From NCBI GenBank assembly GCA_040226215.1, contig JAVKFF010000213.1:1-30395 (forward strand): a DNA stretch of 30,395 bases. Direction: 5' to 3'. Position numbers and translations under genes: made by a program. Source of the stretch: JAVKFF01 sp040226215. Its GTDB lineage: Bacteria > Pseudomonadota > Alphaproteobacteria > DSM-16000 > Inquilinaceae. Position 1 is the stretch's first letter; every line of letters starts with the position of its first letter. Below, piece after piece: positions 8,284 through 15,410 of this stretch. The notes beneath the pieces are model-generated. The model was not told the DNA's origin, ran no database searches, and saw only the letters and a program-made list of their open reading frames with translations.

Positions 8284-8371
8284 CCTTGTCATTCCCGCGA
8301 AAGCGGGGATCCATGCGAAGGCGCAACCGGCACGGTCGGACTGGATTCCCGCTTTCGCGGGAATGACAAGG
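8284..8371. repeat. composite palindromic repeat, copy 1
   Basis: Two 30 bp arms, 8284-8313 and 8342-8371, are inverted copies matching at 29 of 30 positions. Each arm is itself a palindrome (CATTCCCGCGAAAGCGGG type). They are separated by a 28 bp linker containing GGCACGGTC. The same plan recurs at 26315-26400. Elements of this REP type are dispersed in many proteobacterial genomes. Here it lies downstream of the amidohydrolase gene, where the folded RNA could end or stabilise the transcript. Confidence 0.88.
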
Positions 8372-8429
8372 AAAATCAAATTCTTGGCAGGCCGGAGGTG
8401 CCGCTCGTGCCGTGGTTCCGCCGGCCCCT

Positions 8430-9137
8430 TCACCCGCCCGCCTGGCCCTCCAGATGGGCCACCACGTCGGCGGCGCTGATCACGTCGGCGTAGCGGCGCT
8501 CCATGTCGGCGAGGTTGCGGCGATGGGGCTCCTCCTCGATGTCGCCGACGCAGTCCTCGGGGATCAGGGTGCGGTAGCCGTGCTGGAAGGCGTCGATCAC
8601 CGTGCCGCGCACGCAGCCGCTGGTGTTGCAGCCCGTCACCACGACGGTGTCGACGCGCTGGCGGATGAAGAAGGGCAGCACAGGGGTCTGGAACAGGATC
8701 GAGATGCCGGGCTTGCAGACCACCAGGTCGTAGCGCGGATCGAGCACGCGGGCGTCGATCTCGGTGCAGGGATGGCCGTGGCGGAAGTCCTCCCGGCCGA
8801 TGCGGATCTTGGTGTAGGGCGTGTCGTCGGGCCCGTGCTCCGGGCCCTTCCAGGCCATGTAGCAGCTGGCGATGGGCACCTGGTGGCACCGCGCCACCGC
8901 CAGCAGCCTGGCCGTGTTCACCACCGCCCGCTCGACCAGCGGCGCGCCGCCCAGCGCGAAGGCCGGGTCGGTATTGGCGCGCTGGAAGTCGACGACGACG
9001 ATGCCGAGCTTCTCACCGAACCCCACCGGCGTGCTGTCATAGCCGCGCGCGCGGTAGCTCTCGGCGACGGCGTCGGCATCGTCCGGGGTGGCGGCGGCGT
9101 TGTCGTTGCTCGAACCGGCGGGCGGCGCGCTGCTCAC
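8430..9137 (-). CDS. isochorismatase-family amidohydrolase (N-carbamoylsarcosine amidase/maleamate amidohydrolase-like)
   Basis: A cysteine hydrolase of the isochorismatase fold that probably hydrolyses an amide or carbamoyl substrate. Family signatures are the catalytic Asp in GIVVVDFQRAN, a Lys in TPYTKIRIG and the cysteine in VVTGCNTSGCVRGTVIDAF; TSGCVR is the motif shared by N-carbamoylsarcosine amidases and maleamate amidohydrolases (NicF). I choose the GTG at 9137 because AGGAGA stands 6 bp upstream. An in-frame ATG at 9185 would add 16 residues with no ribosome binding site and an atypical sequence. No creatinine- or nicotinate-degradation partners are visible nearby, so the substrate is open. 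It is divergent from the cupin gene with about 180 bp between them, perhaps sharing control. A composite palindrome lies just downstream. Confidence 0.86.
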   Translation of the reverse strand: MSSAPPAGSSNDNAAATPDDADAVAESYRARGYDSTPVGFGEKLGIVVVDFQRANTDPAFALGGAPLVERAVVNTARLLAVARCHQVPIASCYMAWKGPEHGPDDTPYTKIRIGREDFRHGHPCTEIDARVLDPRYDLVVCKPGISILFQTPVLPFFIRQRVDTVVVTGCNTSGCVRGTVIDAFQHGYRTLIPEDCVGDIEEEPHRRNLADMERRYADVISAADVVAHLEGQAGG

Positions 9138-9316
9138 GGGGGCTCTCCTGTCAGGCTGAAGGCACGCCGCGAGAGTTCCACACAAGGCACCGCCTTGTGA
9201 AGCGGGCAGGAGCTGGCGACCCCGAGGAGGCGCTTGTCGCGGAGGCGGACACCCGCCATGTCGCGCTGTACGATCGGGCGGGCATGATTGCCCGCGCCAC
9301 CTGGAGGAGCTGAAAA

Positions 9317-9712
9317 ATGGAAATCATCCCCGTCGGCACCAGAGCCTCCGCCAAGGGGTCGGAGGACTGGTTCACCGGTGCGGTGCGCATCGACGCGCTG
9401 TTCAACCCGTTCGATGCCGGACGGGTGCAGGGCGCCCGCGTTACCTTCGAGCCCGGCGCGCGCACCGCCTGGCATACCCATCCCCTGGGCCAGACCCTGA
9501 TCGTGACCGAGGGCAGCGGCCGCGTGCAGCGCTGGGGCAGCGGCGTCCAGACGGTGCGCGCCGGCGACGTAGTCTGGTTCGAGCCGGGCGAGAAGCACTG
9601 GCACGGCGCGGCCCCGGACATTGCGATGACCCATATCGCCGTGCAGGAGGTCAAGGACGGCAGGGTCGTCGACTGGCTGGAGCACGTCACCGAGGCGCAG
9701 TATCGCGGCTGA
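9317..9712 (+). CDS. manganese cupin, hydroxynitrile lyase-like
   Basis: A 131-residue single-domain cupin. The metal site is H53, H55 and Q59 in AWHTHPLGQTLIV plus H94 in GEKHWHGAAP, with H96 nearby. This layout, the same length and the near-identical motif wording match the bacterial cupin-type (R)-hydroxynitrile lyase described from Granulicella tundricola, including A40 and V42 in the pocket (recalled from knowledge, not searched). The reaction in vivo is uncertain; many close relatives are annotated only as cupin or carboxymuconolactone-associated proteins, and cyanohydrin cleavage may be a side activity. A GGAGG site precedes the ATG. It is divergent from the amidohydrolase. No cyanide-handling genes are visible in the window. 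Confidence 0.88.
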   Translation: MEIIPVGTRASAKGSEDWFTGAVRIDALFNPFDAGRVQGARVTFEPGARTAWHTHPLGQTLIVTEGSGRVQRWGSGVQTVRAGDVVWFEPGEKHWHGAAPDIAMTHIAVQEVKDGRVVDWLEHVTEAQYRG

Positions 9713-9986
9713 GCGGCGGCGCCCTTCGCTCTGGGTGGGGCGCTTGACTGACGGGAGTAGTGCTCTCACGAGACGCGAGAAGTTGGCGGCCTGTTGAGTC
9801 CGTAAAGGTGGCGCGGATCAGTTGGCTCGTTTACACTCCCGCTCGAAGGCGATTCACTTTCGGTAAGCCATTTAGCTAGCAGTATCGAAAGCACGGAATC
9901 TTGTATCGGGCGCCCGCTTCTTCAAGGCGGCTGAACACCATTTAAGAATACAAATCAATACTTGGATTGAAACAAAGATTCTGGAA
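9713..9986. other. intergenic region with composition drop
   Basis: 274 bp with no convincing gene. GC falls from about 9830 onward, with runs such as AATACAAATCAATACTTGG before the small membrane-protein gene. No terminator with a T-run was seen after the cupin stop. The sequence may include the promoter of the following gene, but no hexamer pair stands out. Confidence 0.4.
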
Positions 9987-10479
9987 ATGCGAAATAAAAA
10001 ATTATTATTTGATACTGTCGTCGGAGCAATCATACTTGTTGGAGCGTTCAACCCGATGTTGCTCTACCTATTTCTCAATAGCTCACAGTTTCCCAACGCG
10101 CATCAAATTCTCGCAGATGCGCTTGGCATTCCCGTTTTGCCACAAGTCGATGGACGCCTCTTAAGCGCCGCACTGTTACTGAGCTCCATTTGTATTAGGC
10201 GCTCTTTGCCTCGTCATGTATGTAAGCTACCGCAAGGGGTTGGTCTCAATCAGCGCGAAGGCGCGCGATGGGCAGGCGCTCGTCGCTAGCTTGGTTGCGC
10301 TTGGAGTCGCCCTGCTCTTAACCGCAACATCGGGTCATTTCGCTGACAATCGGATGATGCAAGCCATTGCCTCACTTCCCTGGGGCCTGCCGCTCGTCGT
10401 GTCGTGCTGTTACTTTGTCGGTTTGGCTATGAGTATGACGGTCGTATTTGGTGTTGAGCGGCGAAAGAAGAACTCGTGA
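9987..10479 (+). pseudogene. small membrane protein gene, probably frameshifted
   Basis: Two overlapping frames together read like one four-helix membrane protein. The first frame from the ATG at 9987 encodes KLLFDTVVGAIILVGAFNP and, near 10160-10185, LLSAALLLS, then turns into basic non-membrane sequence. The next frame (+1) is open from 10183 and reads PFVLGALCLVMYVSYRKG from 10186, continuing the helix, then has two more hydrophobic segments and stops at 10479. Dropping one base near 10182-10186 would join them into about 163 residues. Alternatives are a sequencing error, a recent inactivating insertion, or two small genes, the second starting at the ATG at 10216. The predicted ends are MRNKK and ERRKKNS, typical of inner-membrane proteins. 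It is AT-richer than its neighbours, suggesting transfer. No family was recognised. Confidence 0.55.
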
Positions 10480-10621
10480 CGTCATCGTGTCGCCGCTTGA
10501 CGCCTGCCGGTGATTCGGCATAGGAAAAGACGTCAGGTCGCCCTCCCTTGCGGGAGTTTCAGAACCCAGCCTCCGATTGCACCCTTCGGCCAAGGTTCGT
10601 CAGCGACCCAACGTCCTTCCT

Positions 10622-10645
10622 GCCCCGCCCTCGAGCGGGGCTTTT
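10622..10645 (+). terminator. intrinsic terminator
   Basis: Perfect 7 bp GC stem GCCCCGC (10622-10628), loop CCTCGA, GCGGGGC (10635-10641), then TTTT. It is the clearest rho-independent terminator in the window, reading rightward 143 bp after the frameshifted membrane-protein gene. It either ends that transcript or ends a separate small RNA made of the preceding hairpins. Confidence 0.82.
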
Positions 10646-10900
10646 CACGTCGATGCCGGCGCAGTCGGCCCGGGCGCGGGACGAACCCGTCTCCCTTGCC
10701 GCCGGCCGTATCGCCGACCGGGCGTCGCCGCCCCTGCCGTCGATCCCGGCCCCGGCCGCGGCATTCAGCGGGCATGGCCCACTGAGAACGCCCCGTCCGG
10801 TCGGTTCCCGGTCCATGCGCGAGGCATCACCGGAACCCCTGCCACCGTCAACGGTCCTCCCTTTCGGGAGTACCGCCGCTTACCGTCCGGTCCGGACCAC

Positions 10901-10926
10901 CCGCGGCCCGATCGCTCGGGCCGCGG
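10901..10926. repeat. perfect 11-bp inverted repeat with 4-nt loop
   Basis: CCGCGGCCCGA, loop TCGC, TCGGGCCGCGG. It is all-GC apart from one A-T pair, so it would be very stable in RNA or as a cruciform. No T-run follows, so it is not an intrinsic terminator. It lies inside the GATC-dense non-coding stretch; GGTCCGGACC, another perfect palindrome, is immediately upstream (10889-10898). Confidence 0.8.
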
Positions 10927-11541
10927 TATCGCGGTCTCGATCCCGTCCGGTCCGCGCGATTCCGCCGCTTGCGGCCATCCGGCCCGCCTTGCCGATCCGC
11001 CGGCCACGCCACCGGTTTCCCGGCCTCGCGTCCGCCCGATCGGGGACACCGATCCCGGCCTGCCGGCGGAAGACGCTGACGCGGTCTCCACCGACCTGGC
11101 CACGATCCGGCGCCCGGCTGCCGCGGCACCGCTCCTGAGAGCGCCGCCCCGGCTTCGGCCCGCCCGCCTCCGGTCGGCCATCCCGGCGGCCTGAGCCACC
11201 TGGACGCCGCACCGGCGGCCGCGCCACCGAAGGGCCGGTTCCGCCATGTCGTCGATCGATCCGTCCCGAAGGTGTGACCCTTCGGAGTGTCCCGCGATCT
11301 CCCGATCTCGCGATCCGGAGCCCCCGGACCGGCAACCTCGCGGCTGCCGATACGTCTCGATCCACGCCACGCCAGCCTCGCTTCGCGTCTTTCCCGCCCT
11401 ACGCAGCCGGTCCAGTCGCCTGGTCCAGGCTCGCGTCTGCCGGTCGGAACGCCGCGGGACTGGATCCCGTGGAACCGTTCGCACCGTCGTGCAAGGGAAT
11501 GTTCCGTCGTATCGCAAGGTGGAGCAACAAGAATGTAACGA

Positions 11542-11594
11542 TTCTGGCCAGAAAATTGTGGAAAAATTTCGCTTCGGTCCACAATCTGTCCACA
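11542..11594. promoter_or_regulatory. AT-rich patch with palindrome and three CCACA (DnaA-box-like) sites
   Basis: TTCTGGCCAGAA (11542-11553) is a perfect 12 bp palindrome. It is followed by three boxes: TTTTCCACA on the minus strand (11557-11565; 8 of 9 to the E. coli consensus TTATCCACA), CGGTCCACA (11575-11583; 6 of 9) and CTGTCCACA (11586-11594; 7 of 9). ATTGTGG/CCACAAT also forms an inverted repeat. These could bind DnaA or a transcription factor acting on sdhC. The binding protein is inferred. Confidence 0.4.
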
Positions 11595-11605
11595 ACGGTT
11601 TCCAG

Positions 11606-11649
11606 AACGCGACCTTCTGCTGCGTTCGCTGCGCATGGGAGGTCGCGTT
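11606..11649. repeat. 10-bp inverted repeat upstream of sdhC promoter
   Basis: AACGCGACCT (11606-11615) and AGGTCGCGTT (11640-11649) are exact inverted copies separated by 24 bp. The right arm overlaps the proposed sdh -35 element, so it could be an operator or a hairpin. Confidence 0.6.
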
Positions 11650-11676
11650 GACTTGTCCCCATGGCCCGCGTAAATC
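11648..11676 (+). promoter_or_regulatory. candidate sdhCDAB promoter
   Basis: TTGACT (11648-11653), a 17 bp spacer and TAAATC (11671-11676). The -35 is 5 of 6 to consensus and the -10 is weak. If used, it leaves a leader of about 190 nt before sdhC. It overlaps an inverted repeat, consistent with regulated initiation. Confidence 0.4.
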
Positions 11677-11872
11677 CGGAGGCGGACTGGGCAATCGCCC
11701 CGGTTGCGCCCTGGTCGCCTTCCGGCCGGCCGGCCGTCCCCACCTGAGGCTTGGCATCCGAGCCTGGTGAGCGCGCAGGCCGGCATGCCGCCGGACGACC
11801 CCGCCCGCGATGGGGTCGCGGCGCCGGACAGGGTGTCATACGCCGGGGCCGGGAGAGGAAACGGGCAGGACC

Positions 11873-12304
11873 ATGGCGTCAGACGCGCAATCGGCCGGCA
11901 GCGACGGCGGACAGAAGCCAGGCACGCGCGCCGCGCGGCCCCTGTCGCCGCATCTCCAGATCTGGCGTGTGCAGATTACCTCCTTCACCTCGATCATGCA
12001 CCGCTTCACCGGCATGGCGCTGGCCGCCGGCACGCTGCTGCTGACCTATTGGCTGGTCGCCGCCGCCATCGGACCGGAAGCCTATTCCGCCGCCAACGGC
12101 TTCATCGGTTCGGTCATCGGCGTCATCCTGCTGATCGGCTGGGCCTGGTCGCTGTTCTACCACCTGATCAACGGCATCCGGCACCTGGTCTGGGACGCCG
12201 GCTACGGCTTCGAACTCGACACCGCCGCCATCACCGGCTGGATCGCCATCATCGGCGCCACGGTGCTGACCCTGATCGTCTTCATCATCGCCTGGGCGCT
12301 CTAG
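11873..12304 (+). CDS. sdhC: succinate dehydrogenase cytochrome b556 subunit
   Basis: Membrane anchor of respiratory complex II, carrying part of the quinone site and haem b. From the ATG at 11873 it has 143 residues with three transmembrane helices (about 46-66, 78-98 and 119-141). The family motif RPLSPHLQIWRVQITSFTSI (22-41) is followed by HRFTG; S40 and R44 are the expected quinone-site residues, and H104 in GIRHLVWDAG is the probable haem ligand region. An ATG 63 bp upstream would add an Arg/Gly-rich tail not typical of SdhC, so the MASDAQ start is preferred. GAGAGGAA and AGGA lie upstream. It is the first gene of sdhCDAB and follows a long non-coding leader. Confidence 0.95.
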   Translation: MASDAQSAGSDGGQKPGTRAARPLSPHLQIWRVQITSFTSIMHRFTGMALAAGTLLLTYWLVAAAIGPEAYSAANGFIGSVIGVILLIGWAWSLFYHLINGIRHLVWDAGYGFELDTAAITGWIAIIGATVLTLIVFIIAWAL

Positions 12305-12336
12305 CCCCCGCCCGCCGCAGCCGGAGCCGCTTTCCC

Positions 12337-12711
12337 ATGAGCATCCGCACCCCCATCGCCCGCGCCCGCAACCACGGTTCGGCGAAGACCGGCGTGCATC
12401 ACTGGTGGATGCAGCGGGTCACCGCCATCGCCCTGGTGCCGCTGGTGATCTGGTTCGTCGTCTCGCTGCTCAGCCTGGTCGGCGCCCCCCATGAGGCGTT
12501 CACGGCCTGGGTCGCCAACCCGCTGGTCGCCGCGCTGCTGATCGCGCTGATCGTCGCGGCATTTTATCACGGGGCGATCGGTATGCAGGTCGTCTGGGAG
12601 GACTACATCCATGGCCATCTGACCCGGATCGTCGTCGACCTGGTCACCAAGGGCGTGCTGACCCTGCTGGGCCTGCTCGCCGTGATCTCCATTCTCCGTC
12701 TCGCCCTGTGA
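12337..12711 (+). CDS. sdhD: succinate dehydrogenase hydrophobic anchor subunit
   Basis: Second membrane anchor of complex II. The 124 residues carry three transmembrane helices. HHWWMQRVTAIAL (21-33) matches the conserved start of alphaproteobacterial SdhD, and YHGAIGMQVVWEDY (77-90) holds the haem-ligand histidine H78 and the D89-Y90 pair at the quinone site. The frame is open far upstream, but only the ATG at 12337 gives a family-like N-terminus; GGAG lies about 10 bp before it. It starts 32 bp after sdhC and ends 16 bp before sdhA, clearly in one operon. Confidence 0.94.
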   Translation: MSIRTPIARARNHGSAKTGVHHWWMQRVTAIALVPLVIWFVVSLLSLVGAPHEAFTAWVANPLVAALLIALIVAAFYHGAIGMQVVWEDYIHGHLTRIVVDLVTKGVLTLLGLLAVISILRLAL

Positions 12712-12727
12712 GGCTCTGGCTCGAACC

Positions 12728-14518
12728 ATGACTGCCGCTTACGAGAAGATCGAACACAACTACGACGTCGTCGTCGTCGGCGCCGGCGGCGCCGGCCTGC
12801 GCGCCACCTTCGGCATGGCCGAGCAGGGGCTGCGCACCGCCTGCATCTCCAAGGTCTTCCCGACCCGCAGCCACACCGTGGCCGCCCAGGGCGGCGTGTC
12901 GGCCGCGCTCGGCAACATGGGCGAGGACGACTGGCGCTGGCACATGTACGACACCGTCAAGGGCTCCGACTGGCTCGGCGACCAGGACGCCAGCGAATAC
13001 ATGTGCCGCGAGGCGGTGCCGGCGATCATCGAGCTGGAGCATTACGGCCTGCCGTTCAGCCGCACCGAGGACGGCAAGATCTACCAGCGCGCCTTCGGCG
13101 GCATGACGACCCATTTCGGCGAGGGCCGGGCCTACCGCACCTGCGCGGCGGCCGACCGCACCGGCCACGCCATGCTGCACACGCTCTACCAGCAGTCGCT
13201 CAAGCACGATGCCGAGTTCTTCATCGAGTTCATCGCGCTGGACCTCCTGATGGACGATGACGGCGCCTGCCGGGGCGTGGTCTGCTGGTCGCTCGACGAC
13301 GGCCGGATCCACGTCTTCAAGGCGCAGGTCACCGTGCTGGCCACGGGCGGATACGGCCGGGCCTACTTCTCCTGCACCTCGGCGCACACCTGCACGGGAG
13401 ACGGCAACGCCAACGTGGCGCGCGCCGGCCTGCCCCTGCAGGACATGGAGTTCGAGCAGTTCCACCCGACCGGCATCTACGGCGCCGGCTGCCTGATCAC
13501 CGAGGGCGTGCGCGGCGAGGGCGGCTACCTCACCAATTCCGAGGGCGAGCGCTTCATGGAGCGTTACGCCCCCTCGGCCAAGGACCTGGCCAGCCGCGAC
13601 GTGGTCTCCCGCTCGATGACCATCGAGATCCGCGAGGGACGCGGCGTGGGCGAGGGCGGCGACCACATCCACCTGCATCTGGAACACCTCGACGACGACA
13701 TCATCCACCAGCGCCTGCCGGGCATCGCCGAGACGGCGAAGATCTTCGCCGGCGTCGACGTCACCAAGGAGCCGATCCCGGTGCTGCCGACGGTGCATTA
13801 CAACATGGGCGGCATCCCGACCAACCACCGCTGCGAGGTGGTGAACCCGACGCCGGACGAGCCCGACCGCGTGGTGCCGGGCCTGATGGCCATCGGCGAG
13901 GCGGCCTGCGTCTCCGTCCACGGCGCCAACCGGCTCGGCTCCAACTCGCTGCTCGACCTCGTGGTGTTCGGCCGCGCCGCCGCCCACCGCGCCGGCGAGG
14001 TGGTGGAGCGCGGCGCCAACCCCCGCGACGTGTCCGCGTCGGCGGTGGAGAAGGCGATCGAGCGCCTCGACCATGTGCGCAACGCCAAGCCTGAGGTGTC
14101 GACCGCCGATCTGCGCCTGGAGATGCAGCGCACCATGCAGAACAACTGCGCCGTCTTCCGCACCGGCGAGGTGCTGGAGGAAGGCGTCTCCCTGCTGCGC
14201 GACGTCTGGTCGAAGCGCCCCGGCATGGGCGTCAACGACACCTCGCTGATCTGGAACTCCGACCTCGTGGAGACGCTGGAACTCGACAATCTGATGGTCC
14301 AGGCGGTCGCCACCCTGCACTCGGCCGTCAACCGCAAGGAAAGCCGCGGCGCGCACGCCCGCGAGGACTTCACCGAGCGCGACGACGAGAACTGGATGAA
14401 GCACACCGTCATCTGGGTCGACGACAAGGGCGAGAGCCGCATCGACTACCGCCCGGTGCACCTGCAGCCGCTGAGCAACGACGTCCAGTCCTTCCCGCCC
14501 AAGGCGCGGGTGTATTGA
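12728..14518 (+). CDS. sdhA: succinate dehydrogenase flavoprotein subunit
   Basis: Oxidises succinate to fumarate and passes electrons to the iron-sulfur subunit; part of the TCA cycle and respiratory chain on the inner membrane. It has 596 residues, the normal length. The FAD-binding motif is VVVVGAGGAGLRA (14-26), and covalent FAD attachment is at H49 in TRSHTVAAQGG. The substrate site includes EQFHPTGIYGAG, R290 in ASRDVVSRS and the histidine in HYNMGGIPTN (about 357). GANRLGSNSLLDLVVFGR completes the FAD domain. The ATG follows sdhD by 16 bp. Codon use is strongly GC-ending and the antisense strand is open over most of its length, a by-product of that bias. Confidence 0.98.
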   Translation: MTAAYEKIEHNYDVVVVGAGGAGLRATFGMAEQGLRTACISKVFPTRSHTVAAQGGVSAALGNMGEDDWRWHMYDTVKGSDWLGDQDASEYMCREAVPAIIELEHYGLPFSRTEDGKIYQRAFGGMTTHFGEGRAYRTCAAADRTGHAMLHTLYQQSLKHDAEFFIEFIALDLLMDDDGACRGVVCWSLDDGRIHVFKAQVTVLATGGYGRAYFSCTSAHTCTGDGNANVARAGLPLQDMEFEQFHPTGIYGAGCLITEGVRGEGGYLTNSEGERFMERYAPSAKDLASRDVVSRSMTIEIREGRGVGEGGDHIHLHLEHLDDDIIHQRLPGIAETAKIFAGVDVTKEPIPVLPTVHYNMGGIPTNHRCEVVNPTPDEPDRVVPGLMAIGEAACVSVHGANRLGSNSLLDLVVFGRAAAHRAGEVVERGANPRDVSASAVEKAIERLDHVRNAKPEVSTADLRLEMQRTMQNNCAVFRTGEVLEEGVSLLRDVWSKRPGMGVNDTSLIWNSDLVETLELDNLMVQAVATLHSAVNRKESRGAHAREDFTERDDENWMKHTVIWVDDKGESRIDYRPVHLQPLSNDVQSFPPKARVY

Positions 14519-14596
14519 TACCGATGGTGACGGATCCAGGTTGGTTTCTTGCTACGTGTACCAGCCCCGAACGGGACAAGGCAGGACTAGGCAAAC

Positions 14597-15373
14597 ATGG
14601 TTGAATTCGCACTGCCCCGGAACTCGAAGATCACCAAGGGCAAGACGCATGCCGGGCCCGAGGGGGCGAAGCGGCCGCGCGACTTTCTGATCTATCGCTG
14701 GGACCCCGACAGCGGCGCCAACCCGCGCACCGACACCTACACAATCGATCTCGACAAATGCGGGCCGATGGTGCTGGACGCCCTCATCCACATCAAGGAC
14801 GACATCGACACCACGCTGACCTTCCGCCGGTCGTGCCGCGAAGGCATCTGCGGCTCGTGCGCGATGAACATCGACGGCACCAACACGCTGGCCTGCACCA
14901 AGCCGATCGACGAGGTGAAGGGCACGGTCAGGATCTACCCGCTGCCGCACATGCCGGTGATCAAGGACCTGGTGCCCGACCTCACGCATATCTACGCCCA
15001 GTACCAGTCGATCCAGCCCTGGCTGCAGACCACCTCCGCCGCGCCCGACCGGGAGCGCCGGCAGACCCCGGGCGACCGCGAGAAGCTCGACGGCCTCTAC
15101 GAGTGCATCCTGTGCTTCTGCTGCTCCACCTTCTGCCCCAGCTACTGGTGGAACGCCGACCGCTTCCTCGGACCGGCCATCCTCTTGCAGGCCTATCGCT
15201 GGCTGGCCGACAGCCGCGACGAGAACACCGGCGAGCGCCTCGACCAGCTCGAGGACCCGTTCCGGCTCTACCGCTGCCACCCCATCATGAACTGCGCCAA
15301 GACCTGCCCCAAGGGCCTCAACCCGGCCCGCGCCATCGCCGAGATCAAGAAAATGATGATCGAGCGGGTCTGA
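14597..15373 (+). CDS. sdhB: succinate dehydrogenase iron-sulfur subunit
   Basis: Transfers electrons from the SdhA flavin to quinone through three clusters. Of 258 residues, the plant-type ferredoxin domain holds C80, C85, C88 and C100 (SCREGICGSCAMNIDG) for [2Fe-2S]. The C-terminal domain has C170, C173, C176 and C180 (CILCFCCSTFC) and C227, C233, C237 (CHPIMNCAKTCPKG) for the [4Fe-4S] and [3Fe-4S] clusters. It starts 78 bp after sdhA, a larger gap than elsewhere in the operon, with an AGG-containing site before the ATG. Two palindromes follow downstream. Confidence 0.98.
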   Translation: MVEFALPRNSKITKGKTHAGPEGAKRPRDFLIYRWDPDSGANPRTDTYTIDLDKCGPMVLDALIHIKDDIDTTLTFRRSCREGICGSCAMNIDGTNTLACTKPIDEVKGTVRIYPLPHMPVIKDLVPDLTHIYAQYQSIQPWLQTTSAAPDRERRQTPGDREKLDGLYECILCFCCSTFCPSYWWNADRFLGPAILLQAYRWLADSRDENTGERLDQLEDPFRLYRCHPIMNCAKTCPKGLNPARAIAEIKKMMIERV

Positions 15374-15410
15374 CGGACGGTCGTCACTGACCTCGGTGCA
15401 AGCTGTCGGA

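Larger units (their letters stand above)
10480..11872. other. 1.4 kb non-coding, structure-rich interval
   Basis: No recognisable gene is present. Open frames on both strands are Arg/Pro/Gly-rich with no domain, signal or ribosome binding site logic, as expected from GC-rich non-coding DNA. Contents from left to right: four hairpins ending in an intrinsic terminator (10505-10645); a stretch dense in GATC and perfect palindromes (10742-11466); an AT-rich patch with a 12 bp palindrome and three CCACA boxes (11540-11600); an inverted repeat (11606-11649); and a promoter-like pair before sdhC. It is far longer than other spacers in the window. Confidence 0.6.

Noticed and set aside
8284..8371. 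Possible CRISPR repeat pair
   Set aside because: The arms are inverted, not direct, and only two are present; the structure is of REP type.
10765..11757. 330-residue minus-strand frame in the 10480-11872 interval
   Set aside because: Arg/Gly-rich without motifs, no ribosome binding site, and overlapping frames of similar length on both strands; treated as non-coding.
11704..12336. Upstream extension of the sdhD frame as a fused protein
   Set aside because: It overlaps sdhC in another frame and translates to Arg/His-rich nonsense; SdhD clearly starts at 12337.
12644..14461. 605-residue open frame antisense to sdhA
   Set aside because: It mirrors the GC-rich codon bias of sdhA; its His/Val/Ala/Gly-rich composition shows no domain and sdhA is unmistakable.
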